From NCBI RefSeq assembly GCF_900250115.1, contig NZ_LT984803.1:248001-312000 (forward strand): DNA of 64,000 bases, read 5' to 3'. A program made the translations under genes and the position numbers. The stretch is from Cupriavidus taiwanensis. GTDB lineage: Bacteria > Pseudomonadota > Gammaproteobacteria > Burkholderiales > Burkholderiaceae. Shown piece after piece: positions 1 through 7,607 of this stretch. Numbering within the stretch: the stretch's first letter is position 1; every line of letters begins with the position of its first letter. Below the pieces are notes generated by a model that saw nothing but the letters and a program-made list of their open reading frames with translations, was not told where the DNA came from and made no database searches.

Positions 1-103
1 GCGCGCCGGGGCGCGCCTCGCGGTTGCCGATCCACGCCTTCACGCCTTCGACGATCTGCTCGGTCAGTGGAATTCCGGTGGAAGCATCTAAGATGAGTTT
101 CAT
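1..103 (-). CDS. MocR-type GntR/aminotransferase-like regulator, N-terminal fragment
   Basis: Only the first ~34 codons lie in the window; the gene runs off the left edge. The visible N-terminus begins MKLILDASTGIPLTEQIVEG and continues to a segment ending NREARPG. This resembles the start of MocR proteins, which join a GntR winged helix to a type-I aminotransferase-like PLP domain and act as transcription regulators, often of their divergent neighbour. The ATG at 103 is divergent from the DUF2917 gene at 305, and the space between holds repeated CTGTTC-like motifs that could be its operator. The family call rests on a short N-terminus only. Confidence 0.6.
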   Translation of the reverse strand, partial: MKLILDASTGIPLTEQIVEGVKAWIGNREARPGA

Positions 104-141
104 GGGCGATACCGCCGGGGAGGGGCGCGGGCAGGCAACTG

Positions 142-187
142 TCAGGAAAAACTACTGAACAGTTCATCGAAAACTGTTCACAACTGT
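142..187. promoter_or_regulatory. Repeated CTGTTC-like motifs between the MocR and DUF2917 genes
   Basis: The interval contains a near-perfect palindrome GAACAGTTC at 157-165, a second AACTGTTCA at 172-180, and further partial copies of AACTGT just left and right. Clustered repeats of this type are common operators for MocR regulators. That the adjacent MocR protein binds here is inference. Confidence 0.4.
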
Positions 188-304
188 ACATGGGATTGTA
201 GTGAGGGATGCGAATAATGGAAGCGTGGCGGAGAAGGGCGCCGGCATCCCCGTCCAGGGTGTTGCGGCAGCCGCGATGACCGCCGGGCTGACAAGGAGTG
301 CAAC

Positions 305-652
305 ATGCGCGAACTACGGACTTTCGAACTGGACCAACCCGGACTGCCGGTGAGCTGGCGCGCCGGTCACGGGCAGACCGTCTGCGCGGTGGCGGGCAAG
401 CTGTGGGTGACGGTGGAAGGCCATCCCAACGATATCTGGCTGGAACCGGGCCAGGAACTGGCGCTGCCGGAGGGCTATCGCGTCTGGCTGTCCGGCGATG
501 GCGCGGGGGCACGCTTCACGCTGGCGCAGACCCCGGCGCCGTGGTCGATGCAGCGGCTGGCCGCGTGGCTGCGCGCGCTGCGGCATCGGGTGGACGAGCA
601 CAGCACCGATGCATTCGGCGAATGCCCGCGGATATGGGCGCTGTGCCGGTGA
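305..652 (+). CDS. DUF2917 family protein
   Basis: A 115-residue protein starting MRELRTFELDQPGLPVSW with an AACAAGGAGTGCAAC leader that supplies an AGGAG ribosome-binding site. It is a compact, probably beta-rich protein; the pattern of alternating hydrophobics and the segment GKLWVTVEGHPNDIWLEPGQ match what I know of DUF2917, a small family of unknown function common in Burkholderiales. There is no signal peptide or membrane segment. It is divergent from a MocR regulator, which probably controls it. A rho-independent terminator follows 36 bases after the stop, so it is likely a single-gene transcript. Confidence 0.7.
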   Translation: MRELRTFELDQPGLPVSWRAGHGQTVCAVAGKLWVTVEGHPNDIWLEPGQELALPEGYRVWLSGDGAGARFTLAQTPAPWSMQRLAAWLRALRHRVDEHSTDAFGECPRIWALCR

Positions 653-688
653 GTCGGCCGGCGCCGGCAGTCAGCCAGGATGCGATGC

Positions 689-718
689 AAAGGCCACCGG
701 CAAGGTGGCCTTTTGTTT
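689..718 (+). terminator. Rho-independent terminator after the DUF2917 gene
   Basis: Stem GGCCACC / GGTGGCC (692-698 and 704-710) with loop GGCAA, followed by TTTTGTTTG. Flanking A and T runs extend the stem, so it may work in both directions. Confidence 0.75.
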
Positions 719-787
719 GTCCGCGGCCCGCGGACACCTACTCTATAAGGACGCCGGCACCCCGCCGTCCGGGTTCCGCCCCATTGA

Positions 788-803
788 TTTACGTTAACGT
801 CAA
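788..803. promoter_or_regulatory. LiuR-like palindromic operator upstream of icmF
   Basis: TTTACGTTAACGTCAA is a near-perfect 16-base palindrome centred on GTTAAC. A further ACGTCA follows at once (803-808). It resembles the operator recalled for LiuR, the MerR-family regulator of branched-chain amino acid and acyl-CoA degradation in Beta- and Gammaproteobacteria. The site lies 119 bases upstream of icmF, whose product handles isobutyryl-CoA derived from valine. Confidence 0.5.
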
Positions 804-922
804 CGTCATACAATCGATCCGCCCCGACCCCGGGGCGCAGCCCGCGCGTTGGCAGCCAAGCCGGCACAGAACGGCGCCGGCGCACGCCGCGGTCGCAGCC
901 AAGACCCGACACGGTGGAGACA

Positions 923-3900
923 ATGACCGACCTTTCCGATGTCCATGATGTGCGCCGCGGCGCGCCCCAGCCCAAGCCGGTGCAGCCAGGCACCGGCCCG
1001 GCCAACAAGGTGCGCTTCGTCACTGCGGCGTCGCTGTTCGACGGCCACGATGCCTCGATCAACATCATGCGCCGCATCCTCCAGTCGCACGGCTGCGAGG
1101 TGGTCCACCTCGGCCACAACCGTTCGGTCGAGGAGATCGTGACCGCGGCGCTGCAGGAAGACGCGCAGGGGATTGCGATTTCCAGCTACCAGGGCGGCCA
1201 TGTCGAGTACTTCAAGTACATGGTGGACCTGCTGCGCGACAAGGGCGGCGCGCACGTGCAGGTCTTCGGCGGTGGCGGCGGCGTGATCGTGCCCGACGAG
1301 ATCTGCGAGCTGCAGGCCTACGGCGTGGCTCGCATCTACAGCCCCGAGGACGGCCAGCGCATGGGCCTGGCCGGCATGATTGCCGACATGGTGCAGCGCT
1401 GCGACATCGACCTGTCGCGTTACGCGCCCGCCTCGCTCGATGCGGTTGCCGCCGGCGACCGCCGCGCGCTGGCGCAGCTGATCACCGCGCTCGAGAACGG
1501 CAAGGCCGATGCGGCGCTGGTGGCGGCGATGCATGCGCAGGCGCAGCAGGCATCGATTCCCGTGCTCGGCATCACCGGCACCGGCGGCGCCGGAAAATCG
1601 TCATTGACCGACGAACTGATCCGCCGCTTCCGGCTGGACCAGCAGGATGCGCTGTCGATCGCCGTGATCTCGATCGACCCGTCGCGGCGCAAGTCCGGCG
1701 GCGCGCTGCTGGGCGACCGCATCCGCATGAACGCGATCAACCATCCGCGCATCTTCATGCGCTCGATGGCAACGCGCGAGGCGGGCTCCGAGATCTCGCA
1801 GGCGCTGCCCGACGCGATTGCCGCGTGCAAGGTGGCGGGCTTCGACCTGGTGATCGTCGAGACCTCCGGCATCGGCCAGGGCGACGCCGCGATCGTGCCG
1901 CACGTGGACCTGTCGCTGTACGTGATGACGCCCGAGTTCGGCGCCGCCAGCCAGCTCGAGAAGATCGACATGCTCGACTTCGCCGACTTCGTCGCCATCA
2001 ACAAGTTCGACCGCAAGGGCGCGCAGGATGCCTGGCGCGACGTGGCCAAGCAGGTCCAGCGCAACCGCGAGCAATGGCACGGCAAGCCGGAGGACATGCC
2101 GGTGTATGGCACGCAGGCGTCGCGCTTTAACGACGACGGCGTCACCATGCTGTACCAGGGCCTGCGTGAGGCGCTGGCCCGACACGGCCTGAAGGTGAAG
2201 GCGGGCGCGCTGCCGGTCCTGGCAGGGCGCATCTCCACCGGCCAGAACGTGATCGTGCCGCCGGCACGCAGCCGCTACCTCGCCGAGCTGGCCGACACCG
2301 TGCGCGGCTACCACCGCCGCGTCGCCGAGCAGAGCCGCATCGCGCGCGAGCGCCAGCAGCTGCGCGAATCCGGCCGCATGCTGCGCGCCGCGCAGGGCCA
2401 GGGCGATGTCGGCGCCGCGCTCGACGCACTGGCCGCGGAGCGCGACAGCGCGCTGGGCCAGGTCGAGCGCAAGCTGCTGGCGATGTGGCCGCAGATGCGC
2501 GAAGCCTACAGCGGCGACGAATACGTGGTGAAGATCCGCGACCGCGAGATCCGCACCGGGCTGGTCACCACCACGCTGTCGGGCACCAAGGTGCGCAAGG
2601 TAGTGCTGCCGCGCTTCGAGGACGACGGCGAGGTGCTGAAGTGGCTGATGCGCGAGAACGTGCCCGGCAGCTTCCCGTACACCGCCGGGGTGTTCGCCTT
2701 CAAGCGCGAGAACGAAGACCCCACCCGCATGTTCGCCGGCGAGGGCGATGCCTTCCGCACCAACCGGCGCTTCAAGCTGGTGTCCGAGGGCATGGACGCC
2801 AAGCGCCTGTCGACCGCGTTCGACTCGGTCACGCTGTATGGCGAAGACCCGCATGTGCGCCCCGACATCTACGGCAAGGTGGGCAACTCGGGCGTGTCGA
2901 TCGCCACGCTCGATGACATGAAGGTGCTGTACGACGGCTTCGACCTGACCAGCCCGAGCACCTCGGTGTCGATGACCATCAACGGCCCGGCGCCGACCAT
3001 CCTGGCGATGTTCATGAACACCGCCATCGACCAGCAGCTCGACAAGTTCCGCGCCGACAACGGCCGCGACCCGAGCGCCGACGAAGAGGCCAAGATCCGC
3101 GCGTGGGTGCTGCAGAACGTGCGCGGCACGGTGCAGGCCGATATCCTCAAAGAAGACCAGGGCCAGAACACCTGCATCTTCTCCACCGAGTTTTCGCTCA
3201 AGGTGATGGGCGATATCCAGGAGTACTTCGTGCACCACCAGGTGCGCAACTTCTACTCGGTGTCGATCTCGGGCTACCACATCGCCGAGGCCGGCGCCAA
3301 CCCGATCTCGCAGCTCGCCTTCACGTTGTCCAATGGCTTCACCTATGTGGAGGCCTACCTGGCGCGCGGCATGCACATCGACGACTTCGCGCCCAACCTG
3401 TCGTTCTTCTTCTCCAACGGCATGGACCCCGAGTACAGCGTGCTGGGCCGCGTCGCGCGCCGCATCTGGGCCGTGACCATGCGCGACAAGTACGGCGCCA
3501 ACGAGCGCAGCCAGAAGCTCAAGTACCACATCCAGACCTCGGGCCGCTCGCTGCACGCGCAGGAGATCGACTTCAACGACATCCGTACCACGCTGCAGGC
3601 GCTGATCGCGATCTACGACAACTGCAACTCGCTGCACACCAATGCCTACGACGAGGCCATCACCACGCCCACCGGCGAATCGGTGCGCCGCGCCTTGGCC
3701 ATCCAGCTGATCATCAACCGCGAATGGGGCGTGGCGAAGTGCGAGAACCCCAACCAGGGCAGCTTCCTGATCGAGGAGCTGACCGACCTGGTGGAAGAAG
3801 CGGTGCTGCAGGAGTTCGAGCGCATCGCGGAGCGCGGCGGCGTGCTCGGCGCGATGGAGACCGGCTACCAGCGCGGCAAGATCCAGGAGGAATCGCTTTA

Positions 3901-4222
3901 CTACGAGCAGCTCAAGCACGACGGCACGCTGCCGCTGATAGGCGTGAACACCTTCCGCAATCCCGAAGGCGATCCGGTGCCGCAGAAGCTGGAGCTGGCG
4001 CGCTCCAGCGAGGCCGAGAAGCAGAGCCAGCTCGACCGCCTGCAGTCATTCCAGCAGGCGCATGCCGGCGAAGCGCCGGCGATGCTACAGCGGATGCGCC
4101 AGGCGGTGATCGACAACCAGAACGTGTTCGCGGTGCTGATGGATGCGGTGCGGGTCTGCTCGCTGGGGCAGATCACGCATGCGCTGTTCGAGGTGGGCGG
4201 GCAATACCGGCGCAATATGTAG
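923..4222 (+). CDS. icmF: Fused isobutyryl-CoA mutase IcmF
   Basis: A 1099-residue, adenosylcobalamin-dependent mutase fused to its own G-protein chaperone. Order of domains: B12-binding domain first (about 30-165, with DGHD at 40-43), then a MeaI/ArgK-like GTPase domain (Walker A GTGGAGKS at 219-226), then a linker and the large mutase barrel (about 560 to the end). This order and the length, close to 1,090 residues, identify IcmF rather than methylmalonyl-CoA mutase. It interconverts isobutyryl-CoA and n-butyryl-CoA; some members also act on isovaleryl-CoA. I chose the ATG at 923, directly after GGTGGAGACA; an in-frame GTG at 914 overlaps that ribosome-binding site. A LiuR-like palindrome lies upstream. 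The downstream HIT and dehydrogenase genes may form a loose acyl-CoA cluster, though a strong hairpin separates them. Confidence 0.93.
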   Translation: MTDLSDVHDVRRGAPQPKPVQPGTGPANKVRFVTAASLFDGHDASINIMRRILQSHGCEVVHLGHNRSVEEIVTAALQEDAQGIAISSYQGGHVEYFKYMVDLLRDKGGAHVQVFGGGGGVIVPDEICELQAYGVARIYSPEDGQRMGLAGMIADMVQRCDIDLSRYAPASLDAVAAGDRRALAQLITALENGKADAALVAAMHAQAQQASIPVLGITGTGGAGKSSLTDELIRRFRLDQQDALSIAVISIDPSRRKSGGALLGDRIRMNAINHPRIFMRSMATREAGSEISQALPDAIAACKVAGFDLVIVETSGIGQGDAAIVPHVDLSLYVMTPEFGAASQLEKIDMLDFADFVAINKFDRKGAQDAWRDVAKQVQRNREQWHGKPEDMPVYGTQASRFNDDGVTMLYQGLREALARHGLKVKAGALPVLAGRISTGQNVIVPPARSRYLAELADTVRGYHRRVAEQSRIARERQQLRESGRMLRAAQGQGDVGAALDALAAERDSALGQVERKLLAMWPQMREAYSGDEYVVKIRDREIRTGLVTTTLSGTKVRKVVLPRFEDDGEVLKWLMRENVPGSFPYTAGVFAFKRENEDPTRMFAGEGDAFRTNRRFKLVSEGMDAKRLSTAFDSVTLYGEDPHVRPDIYGKVGNSGVSIATLDDMKVLYDGFDLTSPSTSVSMTINGPAPTILAMFMNTAIDQQLDKFRADNGRDPSADEEAKIRAWVLQNVRGTVQADILKEDQGQNTCIFSTEFSLKVMGDIQEYFVHHQVRNFYSVSISGYHIAEAGANPISQLAFTLSNGFTYVEAYLARGMHIDDFAPNLSFFFSNGMDPEYSVLGRVARRIWAVTMRDKYGANERSQKLKYHIQTSGRSLHAQEIDFNDIRTTLQALIAIYDNCNSLHTNAYDEAITTPTGESVRRALAIQLIINREWGVAKCENPNQGSFLIEELTDLVEEAVLQEFERIAERGGVLGAMETGYQRGKIQEESLYYEQLKHDGTLPLIGVNTFRNPEGDPVPQKLELARSSEAEKQSQLDRLQSFQQAHAGEAPAMLQRMRQAVIDNQNVFAVLMDAVRVCSLGQITHALFEVGGQYRRNM

Positions 4223-4251
4223 ACCCGGATCCACGCGCTGACCGGTAATCG

Positions 4252-4283
4252 CGCAGGGCGGCCGCAGTAAGGGCCGCCCTGCG
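4252..4283 (+). terminator. GC-rich hairpin after icmF
   Basis: An 11-base perfect stem, CGCAGGGCGGC (4252-4262) and GCCGCCCTGCG (4273-4283), follows the icmF stop. There is no T run, so it may be a weak or factor-assisted terminator. A -10-like TACACT (4286-4291) directly after it could start the HIT transcript. Confidence 0.45.
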
Positions 4284-4355
4284 TTACACTCGAATGCTGC
4301 GCCGCACCGTAGCGCCTGGCGGCAACAAAACCCGAGACAACCGCAACACAAGACC

Positions 4356-4793
4356 ATGGATACCCAGTACAGCCCGAACAACATCTTTGCCAAGATCCTG
4401 CGCGGCGAAATGCCATGCATCAAGGTGTACGAGGACGACGACACCATCGCCTTCATGGATATCATGCCGCAGGCCGACGGCCATACGCTGGTGGTGCCCA
4501 AGGAAGCCGCGGTCAACCTGTTCGACCTGTCGGAGCGCGGCGCCCAGGCAGCCATCGTCGCCACCCAGCGCGTGGCGCGCGCGGTGCGCGCGGCCTTCAG
4601 CCCGGACGGCATCTCGATCGGCCAGTTCAACGGCGCCGCGGCGGGCCAGACCGTGCCGCACGTCCATTTCCACATCGTGCCGCGCTACAACGACCAGGCG
4701 CTGCGCGGGCACGCGCGCGACATGCAGGAGCCGGAAGTGCTCAAGGGCCATGCCGAACGCATCATCGCCGCGCTGGCCAAGCAGCCAGGCTGA
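4356..4793 (+). CDS. HIT family nucleotide-binding protein
   Basis: A 145-residue cytosolic protein with the histidine-triad signature HVHFH at residues 102-106, followed by IVPRY. The N-terminal part FAKILRGEMPCIKVYEDD is typical of the HINT/Hit-type branch that hydrolyses nucleoside phosphoramidates or related mononucleotide conjugates. Length matches the family. The gene sits between icmF and the 3-hydroxyacyl-CoA dehydrogenase gene on the same strand, 41 bases before the latter. No specific substrate can be named from sequence. Confidence 0.88.
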   Translation: MDTQYSPNNIFAKILRGEMPCIKVYEDDDTIAFMDIMPQADGHTLVVPKEAAVNLFDLSERGAQAAIVATQRVARAVRAAFSPDGISIGQFNGAAAGQTVPHVHFHIVPRYNDQALRGHARDMQEPEVLKGHAERIIAALAKQPG

Positions 4794-4834
4794 CACCACA
4801 CATCGATAAACAACACCAGACAGAGGAAGAGAAG

Positions 4835-5689
4835 ATGGCAATCAGGACAGTAGGCATCGTCGGTGCGGGCACCATGGGCAATGGCATCGCCCAGGCCTGC
4901 GCGGTCGTGGGACTGAATGTGGTGATGGTCGACATCAGCGACGCCGCCGTGCAGAAGGGCGTGGCCACGGTGTCCGGCAGCCTGGACCGGCTGATCAAGA
5001 AAGAAAAGCTGACCGAGGCGCAGAAGGCCGACGCGCTGGCGCGGATCCAGGGCAGCACGTCGTATGACGATCTCAAGGCTGCCGACATCGTGATCGAGGC
5101 CGCCACCGAGAACTACGACCTCAAGATCAAGATCCTCAAGCAGATCGACGGCATCGTCGGCGACAACGTGATCATCGCGTCGAACACCTCGTCGATCTCG
5201 ATCACCAAGCTCGCCGCCATGACCGCGCGCGCCGACCGCTTCATCGGCATGCACTTCTTCAACCCGGTGCCGGTGATGGCCCTGGTCGAACTGATCCGCG
5301 GCCTGCAGACCAGCGACGCCACCCACGCCGCGGTCGAAGCGCTGGCCAGGGAACTGGGCAAGTACCCGATCACGGTCAAGAACAGCCCGGGCTTCGTCGT
5401 CAACCGCATCCTGTGCCCGATGATCAACGAAGCCTTCTGCGTGCTGGGCGAAGGCCTGGCCTCGCCGGAAGAGATCGACGAGGGCATGAAACTGGGCTGC
5501 AACCACCCGATCGGGCCGCTGGCGCTGGCCGACATGATCGGCCTGGACACCATGCTGGCGGTGATGGAAGTGCTGTACACCGAGTTCGCCGATCCGAAGT
5601 ACCGCCCGGCGATGCTGATGCGCGAGATGGTGGCCGCGGGCTACCTGGGGCGCAAGACGGGGCGGGGGGTGTACGTGTATAGCAAGTAA
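4835..5689 (+). CDS. paaH: 3-hydroxybutyryl-CoA dehydrogenase (PaaH/Hbd type)
   Basis: A 284-residue NAD(P)-dependent dehydrogenase oxidising (S)-3-hydroxyacyl-CoA to 3-ketoacyl-CoA. The Rossmann motif GAGTMGNGIA is at residues 10-19. The HFFNPVP segment puts the catalytic His at 140, with the conserved Ser at 119 in SNTSS. Length matches the family (about 282-284). The ATG at 4835 follows GAGGAAGAGAAG; upstream in-frame codons encode non-family sequence, so they were excluded. It resembles PaaH1 of C. necator. With icmF upstream it could take part in short-chain acyl-CoA turnover that links to polyhydroxybutyrate metabolism. Confidence 0.92.
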   Translation: MAIRTVGIVGAGTMGNGIAQACAVVGLNVVMVDISDAAVQKGVATVSGSLDRLIKKEKLTEAQKADALARIQGSTSYDDLKAADIVIEAATENYDLKIKILKQIDGIVGDNVIIASNTSSISITKLAAMTARADRFIGMHFFNPVPVMALVELIRGLQTSDATHAAVEALARELGKYPITVKNSPGFVVNRILCPMINEAFCVLGEGLASPEEIDEGMKLGCNHPIGPLALADMIGLDTMLAVMEVLYTEFADPKYRPAMLMREMVAAGYLGRKTGRGVYVYSK

Positions 5690-5716
5690 ATCAGACCGGT
5701 ACTGCCGCGTGCACCG

Positions 5717-5748
5717 GCGGCCGCCTTCGGGCGGCCGCTGTCTTTTTT
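5717..5748 (+). terminator. Rho-independent terminator after paaH
   Basis: Stem GCGGCCGCC / GGCGGCCGC (5717-5725 and 5730-5738) closed by a stable TTCG tetraloop, followed by TGTCTTTTTT. Confidence 0.88.
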
Positions 5749-5870
5749 GTCGCCGGCGCTGGTTCCGTTCAATCCCGCTTACACCGCGTTATATGCCGAA
5801 ACAATCCGCCGCATCTGGTAACAGGAATGCGCGGTAGAGTGCACCCATTCCGTTTACGACAACACCGCAT

Positions 5871-6197
5871 ATGGCTCACCCGGTTCTTTTTGCAGCGCTG
5901 CTCGCTGGCATCATGTCCCTGTTGGCTGCGCGTTCGGCGATGGCGCATGTGGATGTAGGCGTGCATATCGGCGCACCGGTCTATGTCGCGCCGGCGCCGG
6001 TCTATGTGGCGCCACCGCCTCCCGTGGTGTATGCGCCGCGCTATCACGGCTGGCATGGCGACCGCTATTGGGATGGCCGGCGCTGGTATGGGCGCCACGA
6101 ATGGCGCGGCCGGCACCATCACCACCGCCATCACCACTATCGCCACCACGGCCATGGGTATCGTGGTCATCACGGCCATCGCGGCCACGGGCACTGA
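5871..6197 (+). CDS. Exported His-rich protein with PXPV-like repeats
   Basis: A 108-residue protein with a signal peptide (about residues 1-25, ending near ARSAMA). The mature part begins HVDVGVHIG, carries repeats of the form VYVAPAPVYVAPPPP (PXPV-like), a Trp/Tyr-rich middle, and a tail dominated by His, Arg, Gly and Tyr. It is probably periplasmic or surface-associated. The tail could bind metal ions, but no known catalytic motif is present. It is monocistronic, downstream of the paaH terminator, and convergent with the DUF3293 gene. Function unknown. Confidence 0.75.
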   Translation: MAHPVLFAALLAGIMSLLAARSAMAHVDVGVHIGAPVYVAPAPVYVAPPPPVVYAPRYHGWHGDRYWDGRRWYGRHEWRGRHHHHRHHHYRHHGHGYRGHHGHRGHGH

Positions 6198-6234
6198 TCC
6201 TGGCGACGGCGCTGGCGGGGCCGGGTCGGCCCGG

Positions 6235-6657
6235 TCAGCGCAACAGTACCAGTCGCGGCACCGCGTCGGCGCCGCTCCAGACCACGGCGTTCTGCTGGTA
6301 GGCCTGGCCGAGGGCGCGAGCATCGGCCAGCGACAGCCCGGGCACCAGGAAGCTTGGTTCGGCGGGCCAGCCATTATCGGGATGTTCGCCGGCGGCTTCG
6401 ATCGTGCGCCGTCCCAGCGCACCCAGTTCCTGAGCCAGTGCCTGTTGCCGGCGCAGGTTGGCGGCATCGTCGCAGCGCTGGCTGAACGGGTTGGCCGCCG
6501 TGATGAAGGCGCTGCAGTCCACCCCCAGCGCGCGCTGCAGCGCGGCCAGCGCGGCGCTGGGCTGGTCGATGCGCAAGGTCATGGGCGTGTCGCCCAGCAC
6601 CCGGTAGTGCGTTTCGCGATACGCCCGCAGGGTCTCGGCGTCGATGGCGCTGGCCAC
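6235..6657 (-). CDS. DUF3293 domain protein
   Basis: A 140-residue cytosolic protein. The segment FITAANPFSQRCDDAANLRRQ and the later EPSFLVPGLSLADARALGQAYQQNAVVW are characteristic of DUF3293, a small family of unknown function. Its start lies next to the stop of the Crp/Fnr-type regulator gene (6659), so the two are almost certainly co-transcribed leftwards. No motif points to a reaction. Confidence 0.75.
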   Translation of the reverse strand: MASAIDAETLRAYRETHYRVLGDTPMTLRIDQPSAALAALQRALGVDCSAFITAANPFSQRCDDAANLRRQQALAQELGALGRRTIEAAGEHPDNGWPAEPSFLVPGLSLADARALGQAYQQNAVVWSGADAVPRLVLLR

Positions 6658-6658
6658 C

Positions 6659-7327
6659 TTACTCTCCGTACTGCCGCAGTCCGTCGAGGTCCAGCACCTC
6701 GATCACGCCGTAGTCCACCCGCACCAGCCCCTGCTGTTCCAGCACCTTCAGCGCCTGGTTGGCGCGCTGGCGCGAGATGCCGGCGAGCAGGCCGATTTCT
6801 TCCTGCGAGATTTCCAGCGTCTTGCCGATGCCCGGATACAGGTGCTCGTTGAATAGTGACGACACCGCGCGCGCCACGCGCGAGTCGATGTCGAGCAGCC
6901 GCTCATATTCCACCGCCGCGATGAACTGCCCCAGGCGCTCGTTGAACTGCGTCAGCAGGAAGCGCGTGAACGGCAGGCTGGTATCCAGCAGCCACTGAAA
7001 AGTGTCGCGCGGCAGGAAGGCGATGGTCGAGCGGCGCAGCGCCATCACGTCGTACTTGCGGATCTCCGACTTCAGCACCGCGCCTTCGCCGAACCAGCCG
7101 CCGGTGGGCACGCCGGTGAAGGTGACCGACTTGCCCGACGGCGACACCGTGGTGATCTTGACGATCCCTTCAAGCACGCCCAGCCAGTGCTCGGCCTTGT
7201 CGCCCTTGTGGCAGACGTAGTCGCCCTGGCTGTACTCGTGCACGAACATGGCGCGGCGCACGCGCTCGCGCTGCTCGGGGCTCAGGTCTGCGGCCCACAC
7301 GCAGCGGTCGACAAAATCGTTCAGCAT
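6659..7327 (-). CDS. Crp/Fnr family transcriptional regulator
   Basis: A 222-residue regulator with an N-terminal cyclic-nucleotide-binding-like beta-roll (about 20-135, containing GDYVCHKGDKAEHW and GGWFGEGAVLK) and a C-terminal winged helix (about 150-215), whose recognition region reads ISQEEIGLLAGISRQRANQALKVL when taken as two parts (ISQEEIGLLAG, then ISRQRANQALKVL). The N-terminal Cys cluster of true Fnr is absent, so oxygen sensing through an iron-sulfur cluster is unlikely. It is divergent from the ligase/ABC importer block at 7608, with palindromes in the shared intergenic region. It may therefore control that block, itself, or both. Confidence 0.88.
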   Translation of the reverse strand: MLNDFVDRCVWAADLSPEQRERVRRAMFVHEYSQGDYVCHKGDKAEHWLGVLEGIVKITTVSPSGKSVTFTGVPTGGWFGEGAVLKSEIRKYDVMALRRSTIAFLPRDTFQWLLDTSLPFTRFLLTQFNERLGQFIAAVEYERLLDIDSRVARAVSSLFNEHLYPGIGKTLEISQEEIGLLAGISRQRANQALKVLEQQGLVRVDYGVIEVLDLDGLRQYGE

Positions 7328-7363
7328 GGCCTCGCGGAAGCTCCGGTAGGGATTAACCCGGAA

Positions 7364-7412
7364 TTGTCACCGGCGTGACAACCGGGGTTGTTGGCATGGG
7401 CTATCGTACGAT
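7364..7412. promoter_or_regulatory. Palindromic sites between the Crp/Fnr gene and the ligase/ABC block
   Basis: Three palindromes are close together: TTGTCAC CGGC GTGACAA (7364-7381, perfect 7-base arms), ACAACC GG GGTTGT (7378-7391) and ATCGTACGAT (7403-7412). The first has the size and symmetry of a Crp/Fnr-family operator and starts 36 bases upstream of that regulator's start codon. Binding by the adjacent regulator is inference. Confidence 0.5.
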
Positions 7413-7607
7413 CACAACGGAACCGCGGGTGCCACAAGGGACACGCCGGGAAGGCAGCAGACGCTTCTCCCGGCCCCTGAACACAAGGCACAGACGGGCT
7501 TGATGCGATGCGGCAGATGCCGCCGGGCAAAGCAAGCCAAGTATAACGACCGGACCGGCGCTTGACACCGGGCGTGGACCCCCACGCCGGAGGGACAGGA
7601 GACAGCG

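Noticed and set aside
298..948. A 216-codon plus-strand frame overlapping the DUF2917 gene
   Set aside because: It runs through the terminator and the icmF operator, and is Arg/Ala/Pro shadow sequence.
1601..3919. A 772-codon open frame antisense to icmF
   Set aside because: It mirrors the third-codon GC bias of icmF, has low-complexity His/Arg/Ala composition and no domain.
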